Positions 1 to 8,290 are shown, counted from the stretch's first letter. The stretch is 64,000 bases of DNA from Streptomyces dioscori (GCF_003024195.1 NZ_KZ679040.1:585064-649063); one strand, 5' to 3'. The notes: generated by a model from the sequence alone, not told the origin. Made by a program: numbers and translations.

Positions 1-2
1 GG

Positions 3-755
3 GTGCCGTGGCGGCGCGGCGGCACGATGCTGTTCGACCTGCGCGAACGGATCCGGGTGCAGAGCAAACTGCCCAAGCTGCCGATGGGCTGGCACCGGGA
101 GATGGCGCTGCGGCCGGCCGGCGGCCAGTCGTTCTCCGGCGACTTCGTCGTCGCGGCCCGCACCAACGGCGGGCGCACCCTGGAGGTCGTCCTCACCGAC
201 GTCTCCGGCAAGGGCATGGACGCCGGGTCGCGTGCGCTGCTCCTGTCCGGTGCGTTCGGCGGCCTGCTGGGGTCCCTGCCGCCGCACGCCTTCCTGCCCG
301 CGGCGAACGGCTACCTCCTCCGCCAGGACTGGGACGAGGGCTTCGCCACCTCCATCCACCTGGTCCTCGACCTGGACTCGGGCGACTACGAACTCTTCTC
401 CGCGGGACACCCGCCGGGCCTGCAGCTCAGCGCGGGCAACGGCCGCTGGGAGGAGAAGGTCGCGGAAGGCCCGCTGCTCGGGGTGTACGGCGGAGCGCAG
501 TTCGACTCCGTCAAAGGCTCTCTGCGCCCCGGCGACGTCCTCATGCTGTTCACGGACGGCCTGGTGGAGACGTCCGAACGGGACATCGTCGAGGGCATCG
601 ACCGCCTCACCGGGGAAGCCGACCGGTATGTGGCGGGCGGCTTCCACGGGGCGGCCTGGCATCTGATCGAAGCGGTGGCGAAGGACGTGAACGACGACCG
701 GGCGCTGCTGCTGATCTGCCGAGAGGGCGCGACGACGGGCCCGGCAACACTCTGA
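3..755 (+). CDS. SpoIIE-type PP2C Ser/Thr phosphatase, 5' end probably cut by window edge
   Basis: This is the C-terminal catalytic part of a PPM/SpoIIE-family protein phosphatase, the class that dephosphorylates anti-anti-sigma factors in partner-switching regulation. Metal-binding signatures are visible: SGDF near residue 46, the LTDVSGKGMDA segment near residues 63-73, the SAGHPPG turn near 131 and FTDGLVE near 182. The first possible start is a GTG at base 3, but the domain begins almost at once, and Streptomyces relatives usually carry an N-terminal membrane or sensor part, so the gene very probably starts upstream of the window. It ends just before a large REP-type hairpin. The family call is secure; the partner is unknown. 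Confidence 0.85.
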   Translation: MPWRRGGTMLFDLRERIRVQSKLPKLPMGWHREMALRPAGGQSFSGDFVVAARTNGGRTLEVVLTDVSGKGMDAGSRALLLSGAFGGLLGSLPPHAFLPAANGYLLRQDWDEGFATSIHLVLDLDSGDYELFSAGHPPGLQLSAGNGRWEEKVAEGPLLGVYGGAQFDSVKGSLRPGDVLMLFTDGLVETSERDIVEGIDRLTGEADRYVAGGFHGAAWHLIEAVAKDVNDDRALLLICREGATTGPATL

Positions 756-794
756 GCGTTCTCGCCTGCCGCTCGGCGAGGGCGGACCCAAACG

Positions 795-848
795 ATTGCG
801 CAGTTCCCCGGCCCCTGAGCCCCTCAGGGGCGCGGGGAACTGCGCAAT
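795..848. terminator. Large inverted-repeat hairpin made of two facing REP cores
   Basis: A left arm ATTGCGCAGTTCCCC...CCCCTGAG faces a right arm CTCAGGGG...GGGGAACTGCGCAAT around a 3-nt loop, so two copies of the dispersed repeat core lie head to head. It sits between the convergent phosphatase and antiporter genes and would fold in transcripts from either side, so it is a likely bidirectional terminator. Confidence 0.7.
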
Positions 849-918
849 GGGGGAGAGGGGCGCAGCCCCATGCAGTGACGGGAAGGGTAGGGGCGGCGGG
901 GGCGAGAAAAAGGCCCCC

Positions 919-2130
919 TCAGCCCACCGGTGTGGACTCCCGCGGCTCCGCGGCCCGTTCGGCGGCCCGCCCTCCGGGCAGAATCCGAGCCAACCACCCC
1001 GACCGCCCCGCGGCCAACGGCCCCAGCACGGCCAGCACGAGCACATACCCGGCGATGAACGGCGACAACCGCTCATCAAGCCCCGCCACCGCGGCCATGG
1101 TCGCGAGAATGAGCGCGAACTCCCCCCGAGCAAGCAGGGTGGTGGAGATGTTCGCAGCGGGCCCGGGCCCGAACCCGTAGATCCGCGCAGCCCCCAACCC
1201 CGCCAGCACATTCATCACCAGCGTCACGGCGACAGCCGCCAGCACCGGCCACAGCACGGTGGGCAGATCCCCCGGGTCGATGGACAGCCCGAACGCGAAG
1301 AAGAACATCGCCCCGAAGGCGTCCCGCAGCGGATGCACCAGCTTGAGGATCCGCGGCCCCGACGTCGTACTGCCGAGCATCAGACCGACCATGAACGCCC
1401 CGATCGCGTCCGCCACCCCGAACCACTCCGAGACCCCGGCCATGAACACGGCCGCACCGAGGAAGGAGATGACGAGCAACTCGTCGTCCCTGGTGTCGAA
1501 GAGGCGGCTCACGATCCGCGTGCCGAAGCGCGCGGCGAGCGCCAGCAGCAGCAGGAAGGCGAAGGCCTTGCCGCCGTCCAGGACGGCCGAGCCGAGCGAG
1601 TCGGCGCCGGACAGGATGGGCTGGAGGGCCGCCAGGTAGAGGGCGAGGAAGATGTCCTCGACGACGATGATGCCGAGGATCGGCTTGGTCTCGGCGTTGC
1701 CGAGCCGCCCCGTGTCGACCAGCACCTTCGTGACGATCGCCGACGAGGAGATGCCGAGCACACCGGCGAGCACCAGGGCCTCGGACGTACCCCAGCCGAG
1801 GGCGAAGCCGAAGCCCAGACCCGCGCCGACGTTCAGGGCGAGATAGGTCCCTCCGGAGAGCGCCATCCGGCGCCCGCCCGCCTTGAGGTCGTCCATGTGG
1901 AATTCGAGGCCGAGGTAGAAGAGGAGCAGGACCAGGCCGAGCGCGGAGAGCATCTCCATCTCGTGCGGGTCGGAGACGAGCACGAAGCCGGGTGTGTGAG
2001 GGCCGAGGAGTATTCCGGCCAGGATGAAGAGGGGGATGGTGGGGAGCCCGATCCGGGCACCTACGCGGGCGAGAACGGCGGCGGCCAGAAAGGCGCCGCC
2101 CATGGCGATCAGAAGCTCTGCGTGTCCGAT
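919..2130 (-). CDS. Cation:proton antiporter, CPA2 (KefB-like) membrane protein
   Basis: A polytopic membrane protein of the CPA2 monovalent cation:H+ antiporter family. About 12 hydrophobic helices are visible, with family segments PTIPLFILAGILLGP, LLFYLGLEF and GISSSAIVTKVLVD, and a C-terminal VLAVLGPLAAGR helix. No TrkA-N domain follows, so it is the short form. The start is unusual. A strong AAGGAGG (minus strand, about 2140-2146) lies 9 nt before an ATC codon at 2130, which gives the expected N-terminus (GHAELLIAMGG). The nearest canonical starts are an ATG at 2103, which removes part of helix 1, and a TTG at 2187, which would add a Pro/Arg-rich stretch with a rare TTA codon lying inside promoter-like repeats. 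The transported ion cannot be read from sequence. Confidence 0.85.
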   Translation of the reverse strand: MGHAELLIAMGGAFLAAAVLARVGARIGLPTIPLFILAGILLGPHTPGFVLVSDPHEMEMLSALGLVLLLFYLGLEFHMDDLKAGGRRMALSGGTYLALNVGAGLGFGFALGWGTSEALVLAGVLGISSSAIVTKVLVDTGRLGNAETKPILGIIVVEDIFLALYLAALQPILSGADSLGSAVLDGGKAFAFLLLLALAARFGTRIVSRLFDTRDDELLVISFLGAAVFMAGVSEWFGVADAIGAFMVGLMLGSTTSGPRILKLVHPLRDAFGAMFFFAFGLSIDPGDLPTVLWPVLAAVAVTLVMNVLAGLGAARIYGFGPGPAANISTTLLARGEFALILATMAAVAGLDERLSPFIAGYVLVLAVLGPLAAGRSGWLARILPGGRAAERAAEPRESTPVG

Positions 2131-2182
2131 GGGCCCGTTCCTCCTTGGTCGAGGGGGTGGTCGGCTGAGTAAGAACAAGTGG

Positions 2183-2226
2183 GTCAAGAGAACGTCAAGA
2201 AAGCGTCAGTACTTAGTTTACCAAAC
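2183..2226. promoter_or_regulatory. Three 11-nt-spaced GTCAAGA-like repeats plus a GTTT-N3-AAAC palindrome in a divergent promoter region
   Basis: GTCAAGA at 2183, GTCAAGA at 2194 and GTCAGTA at 2205 are spaced exactly 11 nt, the geometry of OmpR/PhoB-class response-regulator sites. The palindrome GTTTACCAAAC (2216-2226) follows at once. The block lies between the antiporter (minus) and the HD hydrolase (plus). The regulator is unknown and the sites are inferred from pattern alone. Confidence 0.4.
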
Positions 2227-2321
2227 GATTAAGGAGTGACGGCGAACCGACAGGGGTGGGCTTCTCCCCACCACTGACGGTTGGGACAACTGGTTGCGGC
2301 GCCACGGGGCACACTCGACGC

Positions 2322-2798
2322 ATGACCGACAACGAGCCCCGCCCGCTGCTGACTCTCACCGAGGTCGAGGCCCTGGCGCGTAACGCGCACGCCGCCCATA
2401 CGGACAAGGCGGGCCGCCCGTACGCCGAGCATCTGCGGGCGGTGGCCGAGGGGGTCCGCGCCCGCGGGGGCGACGAGGACCAGATCGCCGCGGCCTGGCT
2501 GCACGACTCCGTGGAGGACGACGCGCTCTCCGAAGGCTGGCTGCGCGAGGCCGCGCTCTCCGCCCGTACGAAGGCCATCGTGCTGGCCGTCACCAAACGC
2601 CCGGACGAGCCCCCGCAGGCCTACGCCACCCGCATCCTGGCCACCCCGGGAGCGCTCCTGGTGAAGCAATCGGACCTGGCCCACAACGCAGACCCGCAGC
2701 GACTGTCGGCGCTGGCCCCCGAGACCCGCAAGCGCCTGACAGAGAAGTACAAGAACATGCACGAACTCCTGGGCCTACAAAACCCGAAGCGCCCCTGA
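2322..2798 (+). CDS. Small stand-alone HD-domain hydrolase (RelA/SpoT-HD or Mesh1-like)
   Basis: A 158-residue protein consisting of little more than an HD metal-dependent phosphohydrolase domain. HTDKAGRPYAEHL near residues 25-37, AAWLHDSVEDD near 56-66 and the late SDLAHNADPQRL near 120-131 correspond to the H...HD...D ligand set and closely follow the order in the (p)ppGpp hydrolase half of RelA/SpoT. No synthetase, TGS or ACT domain is present. The ATG at 2322 is chosen because the domain starts directly after it; a CACACT box sits 6 nt upstream. A role as a small alarmone hydrolase is plausible, but other nucleotide substrates are possible. Confidence 0.75.
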   Translation: MTDNEPRPLLTLTEVEALARNAHAAHTDKAGRPYAEHLRAVAEGVRARGGDEDQIAAAWLHDSVEDDALSEGWLREAALSARTKAIVLAVTKRPDEPPQAYATRILATPGALLVKQSDLAHNADPQRLSALAPETRKRLTEKYKNMHELLGLQNPKRP

Positions 2799-2821
2799 GA
2801 CGCCCCCGCAGGGGCACCCAA

Positions 2822-3022
2822 GGGGCGCGAGGAACTGCGCGCCGAGCCACGACGGACCCGCAGAATGCTTCTCAGGGGCGCGGGGAACTGCGCGCCCAGC
2901 CACGACGGACCCGCAGAATGCCTTTCAGGGGCGCGGGGAACTGCGCGCCCGGCCACGACGGACCCGCAGAATGCTTCTCAGGGGCGCGGGGAACTGCGCG
3001 GCCAGCCACAACGGCCCCGCAG
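2822..3022 (+). repeat. Four tandem copies of a 53-bp unit containing the REP core
   Basis: Copies of the core begin at 2822, 2875, 2928 and 2981, exactly 53 bp apart. Between cores the filler reads GCCCAGCCACGACGGACCCG followed by CAGAATGC with few changes. The first copy has GAGG in place of GGGG and the last changes GACGGAC to AACGGCC. The array fills the gap between the convergent HD hydrolase and acyltransferase genes. Confidence 0.9.
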
Positions 3023-3073
3023 ACACCCCACTACCGCGAGCGCACAAGCGCACACGCCCGGAGGGTCAAGCCG

Positions 3074-4297
3074 TCAGGACTTGGCCCGCTCACGAGCGAG
3101 CTCCGTCGCATCCCGCCGAAACGCCCACTCCATCTTCGGCTCCATCGCGAAGCGGAACACCCGCTGCACCACAGGCGTGCACAACGCGGTGATGACCGCC
3201 GCGGCGAAGACGGACACGAACACCTCGCCGACCGGATGGCTCAGCCAGGCGTAGTCGTCGTACCAGCCCCAGAAGCGGGACCCCTTGGCGAGGAAGCCGT
3301 GCAGCAGATAGCCGTACAGTGTGCCCGCGCCGAGCACCGTGAACCACATCTTGCGCCGCGGCACCCACGCGAAGAAGCACGACGTGAGCACCATGGAGCA
3401 GCCGAACATCGCAAGTGTCATCACGACACCGGCCCACCAGGGCGCACCCAGCTCCTGGGCACTGTCACGGTGGTAGAACCACGCCGAGTTCATCCGCGGC
3501 CCCGCCCAGTACGCGAAGGCCAGCGTGAGCGCGAGCACCGGCACGGACAGGATCCGGACCTCGCGGCGCCGCATGATCTGGAAGTGCTCGGGCTTCATGA
3601 ACAGGCCCACGACGAAGAACGGCAGGAACTGCAGGACCCGTTGCAGGTCCAGGTCGTCGCCGATGTCGGGGGAGACGGAGGCGAGGACGGCGATGGCGAG
3701 AGCCAGCGGCACGGGCCAGCGCACGACCTTCCACAGCGGGACGGTCATCCGCCACACGAACAGCGCGACCAGGAACCAGGTGAGATACCAGGGGTCCAGC
3801 AGACTGATCGGATGGCTCGGATCGTCGTCGGCCCACCTCTTGAAGAGGGAGTACGCCACCTCGAAGAGGACGTACGGCACGACGACACCCGTGATCAGCC
3901 GGCGCAGCCGGTCCGGGCGCATGTCGAAACTGCGGGAGAAGTAGCCGGAGATGATGATGAACGCCGGCATGTGGAAGGTGTAGACGACCATGTAGAGCGC
4001 CTCGGCGGCGCGGCTGTGGTCGGTCAGCGGTTCCCAGGCGTGGCCCATCGCGACGAAGACGATCGCGAGGTACTTGGCGTTGTCGAAGAACGCGTCACGC
4101 TGTTTGGCGGGTCTGACCTCCGGCGCGGCGGCGGCGCCCGCGTGCGGTGTTCCTGATGGTCGCGGACTCGGTACTCCGGGGGCCGGTGACTGCGCCGGTG
4201 GGAGTGGAGCCCTCTGTTGGCCGTGCGGACGGAGCGAGTTCGTCACAGACCCTCCCACCAGGAGCCGGGGGAGACGATCCGCGACCTCGCCGCACAT
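3074..4297 (-). CDS. Acyltransferase-3 family integral membrane protein (fucose-4-O-acetylase-like)
   Basis: A 407-residue membrane protein. After a Pro/Ala-rich cytoplasmic tail of about 65 residues, the family start is clear: FFDNAKYLAIVFVAMGHAWEPL (the invariant MGH), then FHMPAFIIISGYFSR, the R/K-rich loop DMRPDRLRRLI and eight to nine further hydrophobic helices. This pattern fits the COG3594/acyltransferase-3 group, which O-acetylates extracytoplasmic sugars from acyl-CoA. The substrate is not evident; a cell-envelope glycan is a reasonable inference. The ATG at 4297 has only a weak ribosome-binding site, so a later start inside the tail is possible. Confidence 0.8.
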   Translation of the reverse strand: MCGEVADRLPRLLVGGSVTNSLRPHGQQRAPLPPAQSPAPGVPSPRPSGTPHAGAAAAPEVRPAKQRDAFFDNAKYLAIVFVAMGHAWEPLTDHSRAAEALYMVVYTFHMPAFIIISGYFSRSFDMRPDRLRRLITGVVVPYVLFEVAYSLFKRWADDDPSHPISLLDPWYLTWFLVALFVWRMTVPLWKVVRWPVPLALAIAVLASVSPDIGDDLDLQRVLQFLPFFVVGLFMKPEHFQIMRRREVRILSVPVLALTLAFAYWAGPRMNSAWFYHRDSAQELGAPWWAGVVMTLAMFGCSMVLTSCFFAWVPRRKMWFTVLGAGTLYGYLLHGFLAKGSRFWGWYDDYAWLSHPVGEVFVSVFAAAVITALCTPVVQRVFRFAMEPKMEWAFRRDATELARERAKS

Positions 4298-4836
4298 GCG
4301 GGGGACGAGGCGGCGTAGGACATCTGAAGCACCCTAGCGTTGTCCGTGGGATTCCGTAAAACCCCTGAGTCGAATCCTGCTTATCGTCCCTCGGGTACCC
4401 CGGATTTGGTGAAGTTGACATGCCAATCACTATGGCGGTCGCCACATTCGGCATGGGTGTTACGTCATGATTCATCATGACTAAACATCGCATACCACCC
4501 GCGGGCGACTCTGGTGGAATGTCCGATCGAGTCGGCTTTAGTGCCCTGTTAGTGACCCGCCCGGCAGGGGGCGCGTGTGCCCGTGCCAACAATTCGAATT
4601 ACCTGCGAACAGGTTGTGTGCACAGGTGTGTGGACATGGAAACGATCTTTCTGAATTTCACGTGTGAGGGATACCTCGAATTGCCGTGCGGGGCCTGGCC
4701 GTTCACGTCGGTGACCGATGGATGCCTCACCCGCCGCATACGGCGGCCCTGTTGGTGGCACGATGGTTCTGGCGGGGGTGTGCGGGGTTGCACCTCCGGG
4801 CCGGGAGAGCGGACCGACCGTAGGGTGTGATCAGTT
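4298..4836. other. Gene-poor stretch of about 540 bp with lower GC and a TCATGA inverted repeat
   Basis: No reading frame here has Streptomyces-like codon bias. The stretch is visibly less GC-rich than its neighbours between about 4370 and 4700. A perfect inverted repeat TCATGATTCATCATGA lies at 4465-4480 and would suit a dimeric repressor. The region should hold the promoter of the minus-strand acyltransferase and of the small membrane gene at 4837. Confidence 0.4.
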
Positions 4837-5031
4837 GTGGCCATTTCGCTGTCAGTGGTGCTGCTGTTGGCGATCGTCCTGGTGGTGTTGATACGGGGCG
4901 GATCGATCAAGGCGGGGCCGGCGGTAGTCGCCGTGCTCTTCGGCTTCTTCCTTGCCTCCACGGGCATGGCGGACGACATCCAGCGCTTCCTCAACTCGAT
5001 AGCGGAGACCATCAACTCGATCCAGTTCTGA
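4837..5031 (+). CDS. Small membrane protein, 64 residues, function unknown
   Basis: GTG start at 4837. Two hydrophobic segments are visible (about residues 4-19 and 26-44), separated by IRGGSIKAGP, followed by a short amphipathic tail ending NSIAETINSIQF. Codon bias is typical of the genome, which supports a real gene, and I recall similar short proteins at this place in other Streptomyces. I do not recognise a function. Confidence 0.65.
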   Translation: MAISLSVVLLLAIVLVVLIRGGSIKAGPAVVAVLFGFFLASTGMADDIQRFLNSIAETINSIQF

Positions 5032-5370
5032 GCGGGTGCACGGGCCCGGCGATCCATGGGCGCGCGGTGCGGGAGCGGACGGGACGGGAACGCCCGGACC
5101 CGTTGCCCGGCGGAGTCCGCGCACGGCCGGCCCGCCGACGACCCCGGAATCGGCACTTCGTCTTCGCTACTGCCACCGCTGCTGCCATCGCTTCCGCCGC
5201 CGCTTCTGTCGCCGCGACGGCAGCGGTCGTGCTCGCGCCCCGCATCGGAGGGCCCGGCGCCCGGCATGCGAACACCCGCCCCTCGTAAGCCCCTTACGCC
5301 CCCCTGCGGGGTCATGGGGCGCGCGGTGAGGGCGCGAGCGAACCCAGCCAGAGCGAAGGAGCGCGCCGAC
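5032..5370. other. Intergenic stretch of about 340 bp
   Basis: Very GC-rich sequence between the small membrane protein and the alpha/beta hydrolase. Several frames are open by composition alone and none shows a recognisable protein. A good ribosome-binding site (GAAGGAG, 5355-5361) at its end belongs to the next gene. Confidence 0.4.
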
Positions 5371-6282
5371 GTGGACGACCTGGACGGGACGGACGAGCTG
5401 CGCGGGACGGACTGGACGGGCGTTCCGGACGGCCCGAACGAGCTGGGCGGGGCGGCCGCCTGGCGGTTGCGTGAGAGCTGGCAGAGCCCGATCGGGACCC
5501 TCCGATGGGACCGCCTCGGGCCGCGGAACGGCCCACCGGTGGTGCTGCTGCACGGCACCCCGTTCTCGTCGTACGTATGGCACGAGATCGCCCCGGCGCT
5601 GGCCGCCGAGGGACACCGCGTCCATGTCTGGGACATGCCGGGCTACGGCGCCTCCGCGAAGAGCGAAGGGCAGGACGTCTCACTGAAGGCGCAGGGAGAG
5701 GTGTTCGCCGGACTCCTCGACCTCTGGGGGCTCACGAGCCCCTCGGTGATCGCGCACGACTTCGGAGGCTGCGTCTCCCTGCGCGCGCATCTGCTCCACG
5801 GGGCCGGCTACCGGCGTCTCGCCCTGGTCGACCCGGTCGCGCTGGCGCCCTGGGGCTCACCCTTCTTCCGCCTGGTCGCCGCGCACGCCGACGTCTTCGG
5901 ACAACTCCCGCCCGCGTTGCACGAGGCCCTGGTCCGTGAGTACGTCGGCTCCGCGAGCCACCGCGGGCTGCGGCCCGACATCCTGGCCGCACTGGTCTCC
6001 CCCTGGACGGGTGAGACAGGGCAGGCGGCCTTCTACCGCCAGATCGCCCAGGCCGACCAGGCCCACACCGACGAGATCCAGGCCCTGTACGCCTCGATGG
6101 ATCTGCCCGTCACCGTCTGCTGGGGCGAGCAGGACACCTGGATCCCACCCGCCAAGGGAGAGGAACTGGCCACTCTGATCCCCGGCGCACGCCTGCGCAC
6201 GATCCCGGCCGCCGGCCATCTCGTACCCCTGGACGCCCCGGCCCGGCTCCTCGCGGCGCTGTTCACGTTCCTCACCGACTGA
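5371..6282 (+). CDS. Alpha/beta-fold hydrolase with Asp nucleophile (haloalkane dehalogenase/epoxide hydrolase-like)
   Basis: A 303-residue alpha/beta hydrolase. The oxyanion segment VVLLHGTPFSSYVW starts near residue 50. The nucleophile elbow reads VIAHDFGGCVS, with Asp where esterases have Ser. The acid is likely the Asp of WGEQDTWIP and the base the His of AAGHLVPLD. An Asp-Asp-His triad with an HDFGG elbow is typical of hydrolytic dehalogenases and epoxide hydrolases rather than lipases. Start: GTG at 5371, 9 nt after GAAGGAG; the open frame continues upstream but without conserved sequence. Followed by a strong hairpin and a convergent tRNA. The substrate is unknown. Confidence 0.8.
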   Translation: MDDLDGTDELRGTDWTGVPDGPNELGGAAAWRLRESWQSPIGTLRWDRLGPRNGPPVVLLHGTPFSSYVWHEIAPALAAEGHRVHVWDMPGYGASAKSEGQDVSLKAQGEVFAGLLDLWGLTSPSVIAHDFGGCVSLRAHLLHGAGYRRLALVDPVALAPWGSPFFRLVAAHADVFGQLPPALHEALVREYVGSASHRGLRPDILAALVSPWTGETGQAAFYRQIAQADQAHTDEIQALYASMDLPVTVCWGEQDTWIPPAKGEELATLIPGARLRTIPAAGHLVPLDAPARLLAALFTFLTD

Positions 6283-6310
6283 CCGGCGCCCGACCGCGCC
6301 CGGAAACACG

Positions 6311-6350
6311 TAAGGGCCAGGCAGAGGATGTGATCTCTGACCTGGCCCTA
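6311..6350 (+). terminator. Hairpin terminator after the alpha/beta hydrolase
   Basis: The arms TAAGGGCCAGG and CCTGGCCCTA flank an inner CAGAG/CTCTG pair. It lies 28 nt after the hydrolase stop and directly beyond the 3' end of the convergent tRNA-Gly gene, so it may serve both. Confidence 0.75.
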
Positions 6351-6357
6351 CGTCATC

Positions 6358-6431
6358 TGGAGCGGGCGACGGGAATCGAACCCGCGTAGCTAGTTTGGAA
6401 GACTAGTGCTCTACCATTGAGCTACGCCCGC
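6358..6431 (-). tRNA. tRNA-Gly (anticodon TCC), CCA encoded
   Basis: On the minus strand the acceptor arm GCGGGCG pairs with CGCCCGC. The anticodon loop CTTCCAA between CTAGT and ACTAG gives anticodon TCC. The T-loop region reads GGGTTCGATTCCC. The discriminator is T and CCA is encoded in the DNA (6358-6360). Confidence 0.97.
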
Positions 6432-6584
6432 ACAGCATGCACCGCAGGTCAGTGACCCGCGGCACTGAAGCATCGTAGCGGGTCGCACCCCTTCGCCGCA
6501 CACCCCGTTCCGGTGGGCGGCGACGCCCCCGGAAATGCGGGCGTGGCACGGTCCGCGGGCATGTACCCTACGTGTCGCACCAGA

Positions 6585-6661
6585 CGGGGTGTGGCGCAGC
6601 TTGGTAGCGCGTCCGCTTTGGGAGCGGAAGGCCGTGGGTTCAAATCCCGCCACCCCGACCA
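6585..6661 (+). tRNA. tRNA-Pro (anticodon TGG), CCA encoded
   Basis: The acceptor arm CGGGGTG pairs with CACCCCG. The anticodon stem TCCGC/GCGGA encloses the loop TTTGGGA, giving anticodon TGG. The T arm is GTGGG-TTCAAAT-CCCGC. The discriminator is A and CCA is present. It is divergent from tRNA-Gly and lies upstream of tig. Confidence 0.97.
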
Positions 6662-6692
6662 CCGTGCCGGACCACCGGCGAGATCACCTTTT

Positions 6693-6721
6693 TTGGGGCG
6701 TGTACCGGCTGCGGCTAGTAT
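6693..6721 (+). promoter_or_regulatory. Likely sigma-70-type promoter for tig
   Basis: A -35-like TTGGGG (6693-6698) and a -10-like TAGTAT (6716-6721) are separated by 17 nt, about 130 nt before the tig start. The match is visual; there is no transcript evidence. Confidence 0.5.
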
Positions 6722-6849
6722 GCAAACTGCGCGCCCGTGTGTCTGCATTTTTACGTCCCTCAAGGGCCGCCAGTCCGCTGAGGCTCCGCCGTATCCGGCG
6801 GTGACCGTCAGTAGAACCCAAAGAAGTCAGCCCCCAAGGAGACCGAACC

Positions 6850-8268
6850 GTGAAGAGCGCCGTGGAGACCCTGAACCCGACCCGGGTTCGGCTCAGCATC
6901 GAGGTGCCCTTCGAGGAGCTCAAGGACAGCCTCGACGCGGCGTACAAGAAGATCAACCAGCAGGTCACGGTGAAGGGGTTCCGGAAGGGCAAGATTCCGG
7001 CTCGTGTCATCGACCAGCGGTTCGGCCGCGGTGCGGTTCTTGAGGAAGCGGTCAACGACGCGCTTCCGAAGTTCTACACCGAAGCGGTCAACGAAGCCGA
7101 GCTGAACGTCCTCGGCCAGCCCGAGGTCGACATCACGGAGCTGAAGGACGGCGAGACGCTGAACTTCACCGCCGAGGTCGACGTGCGCCCGACGATCGAG
7201 ATCCCGGACTACTCCGGCATCGAGGTCGAGGTCGACGCCGTCGAGGTCGGCGAGGAGGACATCGACAAGGCCGTCGAGGAGCTGCGTGAGCGCTTCGCCT
7301 CGACCGCTCCCGTCGAGCGTGCCGCCGAGGACGGTGACGTCGTCACCCTCGACCTGGAGGCCAAGGTCGACGGCGAGGTCCTGGAGGACGGCGTCGCGAG
7401 CGGCGTCTCCTACACCATCGGCTCCGGTGAGCTGCTGGACGGCATCGACGACGCCGTGAAGGGCCTGGAGGCCGGTGGCGAGGCCACCTTCGCCTCCGAG
7501 CTCAAGGGCGGCTCGGCGGCCGGCAAGGAGTCCGAGGTCACCGTCAAGGTCAGCCAGGTCGCCAAGCGCGAGCTGCCCGAGCTGGACGACGACTTCGCGC
7601 AGCTCGCGTCGGAGTTCGACACCCTCGAAGAGCTGCGCGCCGACAGCCGCAAGCGCCTTGAGAACATGAAGCAGTACGACCAGGCCACGCAGGCCCAGGA
7701 GCGAGTCCTGGAGAAGCTGCTCGAACTGGTCGAGGTGCCCGTCCCCGAGAAGCTTCTTGAGGACGAGATCAACACCCGCAAGCACAACCTGGAGCACCAC
7801 CAGCTCGGCCAGATGGGCCTCGACCTCGAAAAGTACCTGGAGATCCAGGGCAAGACGGCCGAGGAGTTCGACGCCGAGACCAAGGAAGCGGCGGTCAAGG
7901 GCATCAAGACGCAGTTCGTCCTGGACGAGCTCGTCAACAAGGAGAAGCTGAACGTCAACCAGGAGGAGCTCACCGAGCACCTCATGCGGCGCGCGGCCTC
8001 TTCGAATATGTCTCCTGACCAGTTCGCCCAGGCGGTCGTCGAAGGTGGCCAGGTCCCGATGCTGGTCGGCGAGGTCGCCCGCGGCAAGGCTCTTGCCGTG
8101 GTCGTCGAGGCCGCCACCGTCAAGGACACGAACGGCGAGGTCGTCGACCTCGACGACGACGAGGACGAGGACGAGACCTCCACGGAGGCCTCTGCCGAGT
8201 CCTCTGCTGAGGGCTCGACCGAGGAGTCCCCCGAGGCCGCCCCGGCCCCGGAGAAGACCGAGGCCTGA
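6850..8268 (+). CDS. tig: Trigger factor, ribosome-bound peptidyl-prolyl isomerase chaperone
   Basis: A 472-residue trigger factor that binds nascent chains at the ribosome exit tunnel and has FKBP-type prolyl isomerase activity. The ribosome-binding segment contains [13 protein letters not shown] (about residues 41-53), followed by the FKBP domain (about 160-245) and the helical chaperone domain. The last 40 or so residues form a strongly acidic Ser/Glu/Ala-rich tail ([11 protein letters not shown] onward), longer than in E. coli and common in actinobacteria. GTG start at 6850. It stands before clpP1P2 and clpX, the usual quality-control grouping, but is separated from them by a long repeat-filled gap and its own terminator. 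Confidence 0.97.
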   Translation: MKSAVETLNPTRVRLSIEVPFEELKDSLDAAYKKINQQVTVKGFRKGKIPARVIDQRFGRGAVLEEAVNDALPKFYTEAVNEAELNVLGQPEVDITELKDGETLNFTAEVDVRPTIEIPDYSGIEVEVDAVEVGEEDIDKAVEELRERFASTAPVERAAEDGDVVTLDLEAKVDGEVLEDGVASGVSYTIGSGELLDGIDDAVKGLEAGGEATFASELKGGSAAGKESEVTVKVSQVAKRELPELDDDFAQLASEFDTLEELRADSRKRLENMKQYDQATQAQERVLEKLLELVEVPVPEKLLEDEINTRKHNLEHHQLGQMGLDLEKYLEIQGKTAEEFDAETKEAAVKGIKTQFVLDELVNKEKLNVNQEELTEHLMRRAASSNMSPDQFAQAVVEGGQVPMLVGEVARGKALAVVVEAATVKDTNGEVVDLDDDEDEDETSTEASAESSAEGSTEESPEAAPAPEKTEA

Positions 8269-8290
8269 CCGCCTCGCAGTACGCGGCCAC

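Noticed and set aside
2822..3022. Possible CRISPR array
   Set aside because: The 53-bp units are tandem with conserved filler; there are no unique spacers of uniform length and no cas genes.
4477..4830. A 117-codon frame in the low-GC gap
   Set aside because: No third-position GC bias, no ribosome-binding site and no recognisable sequence; it includes the likely promoter of the gene at 4837.
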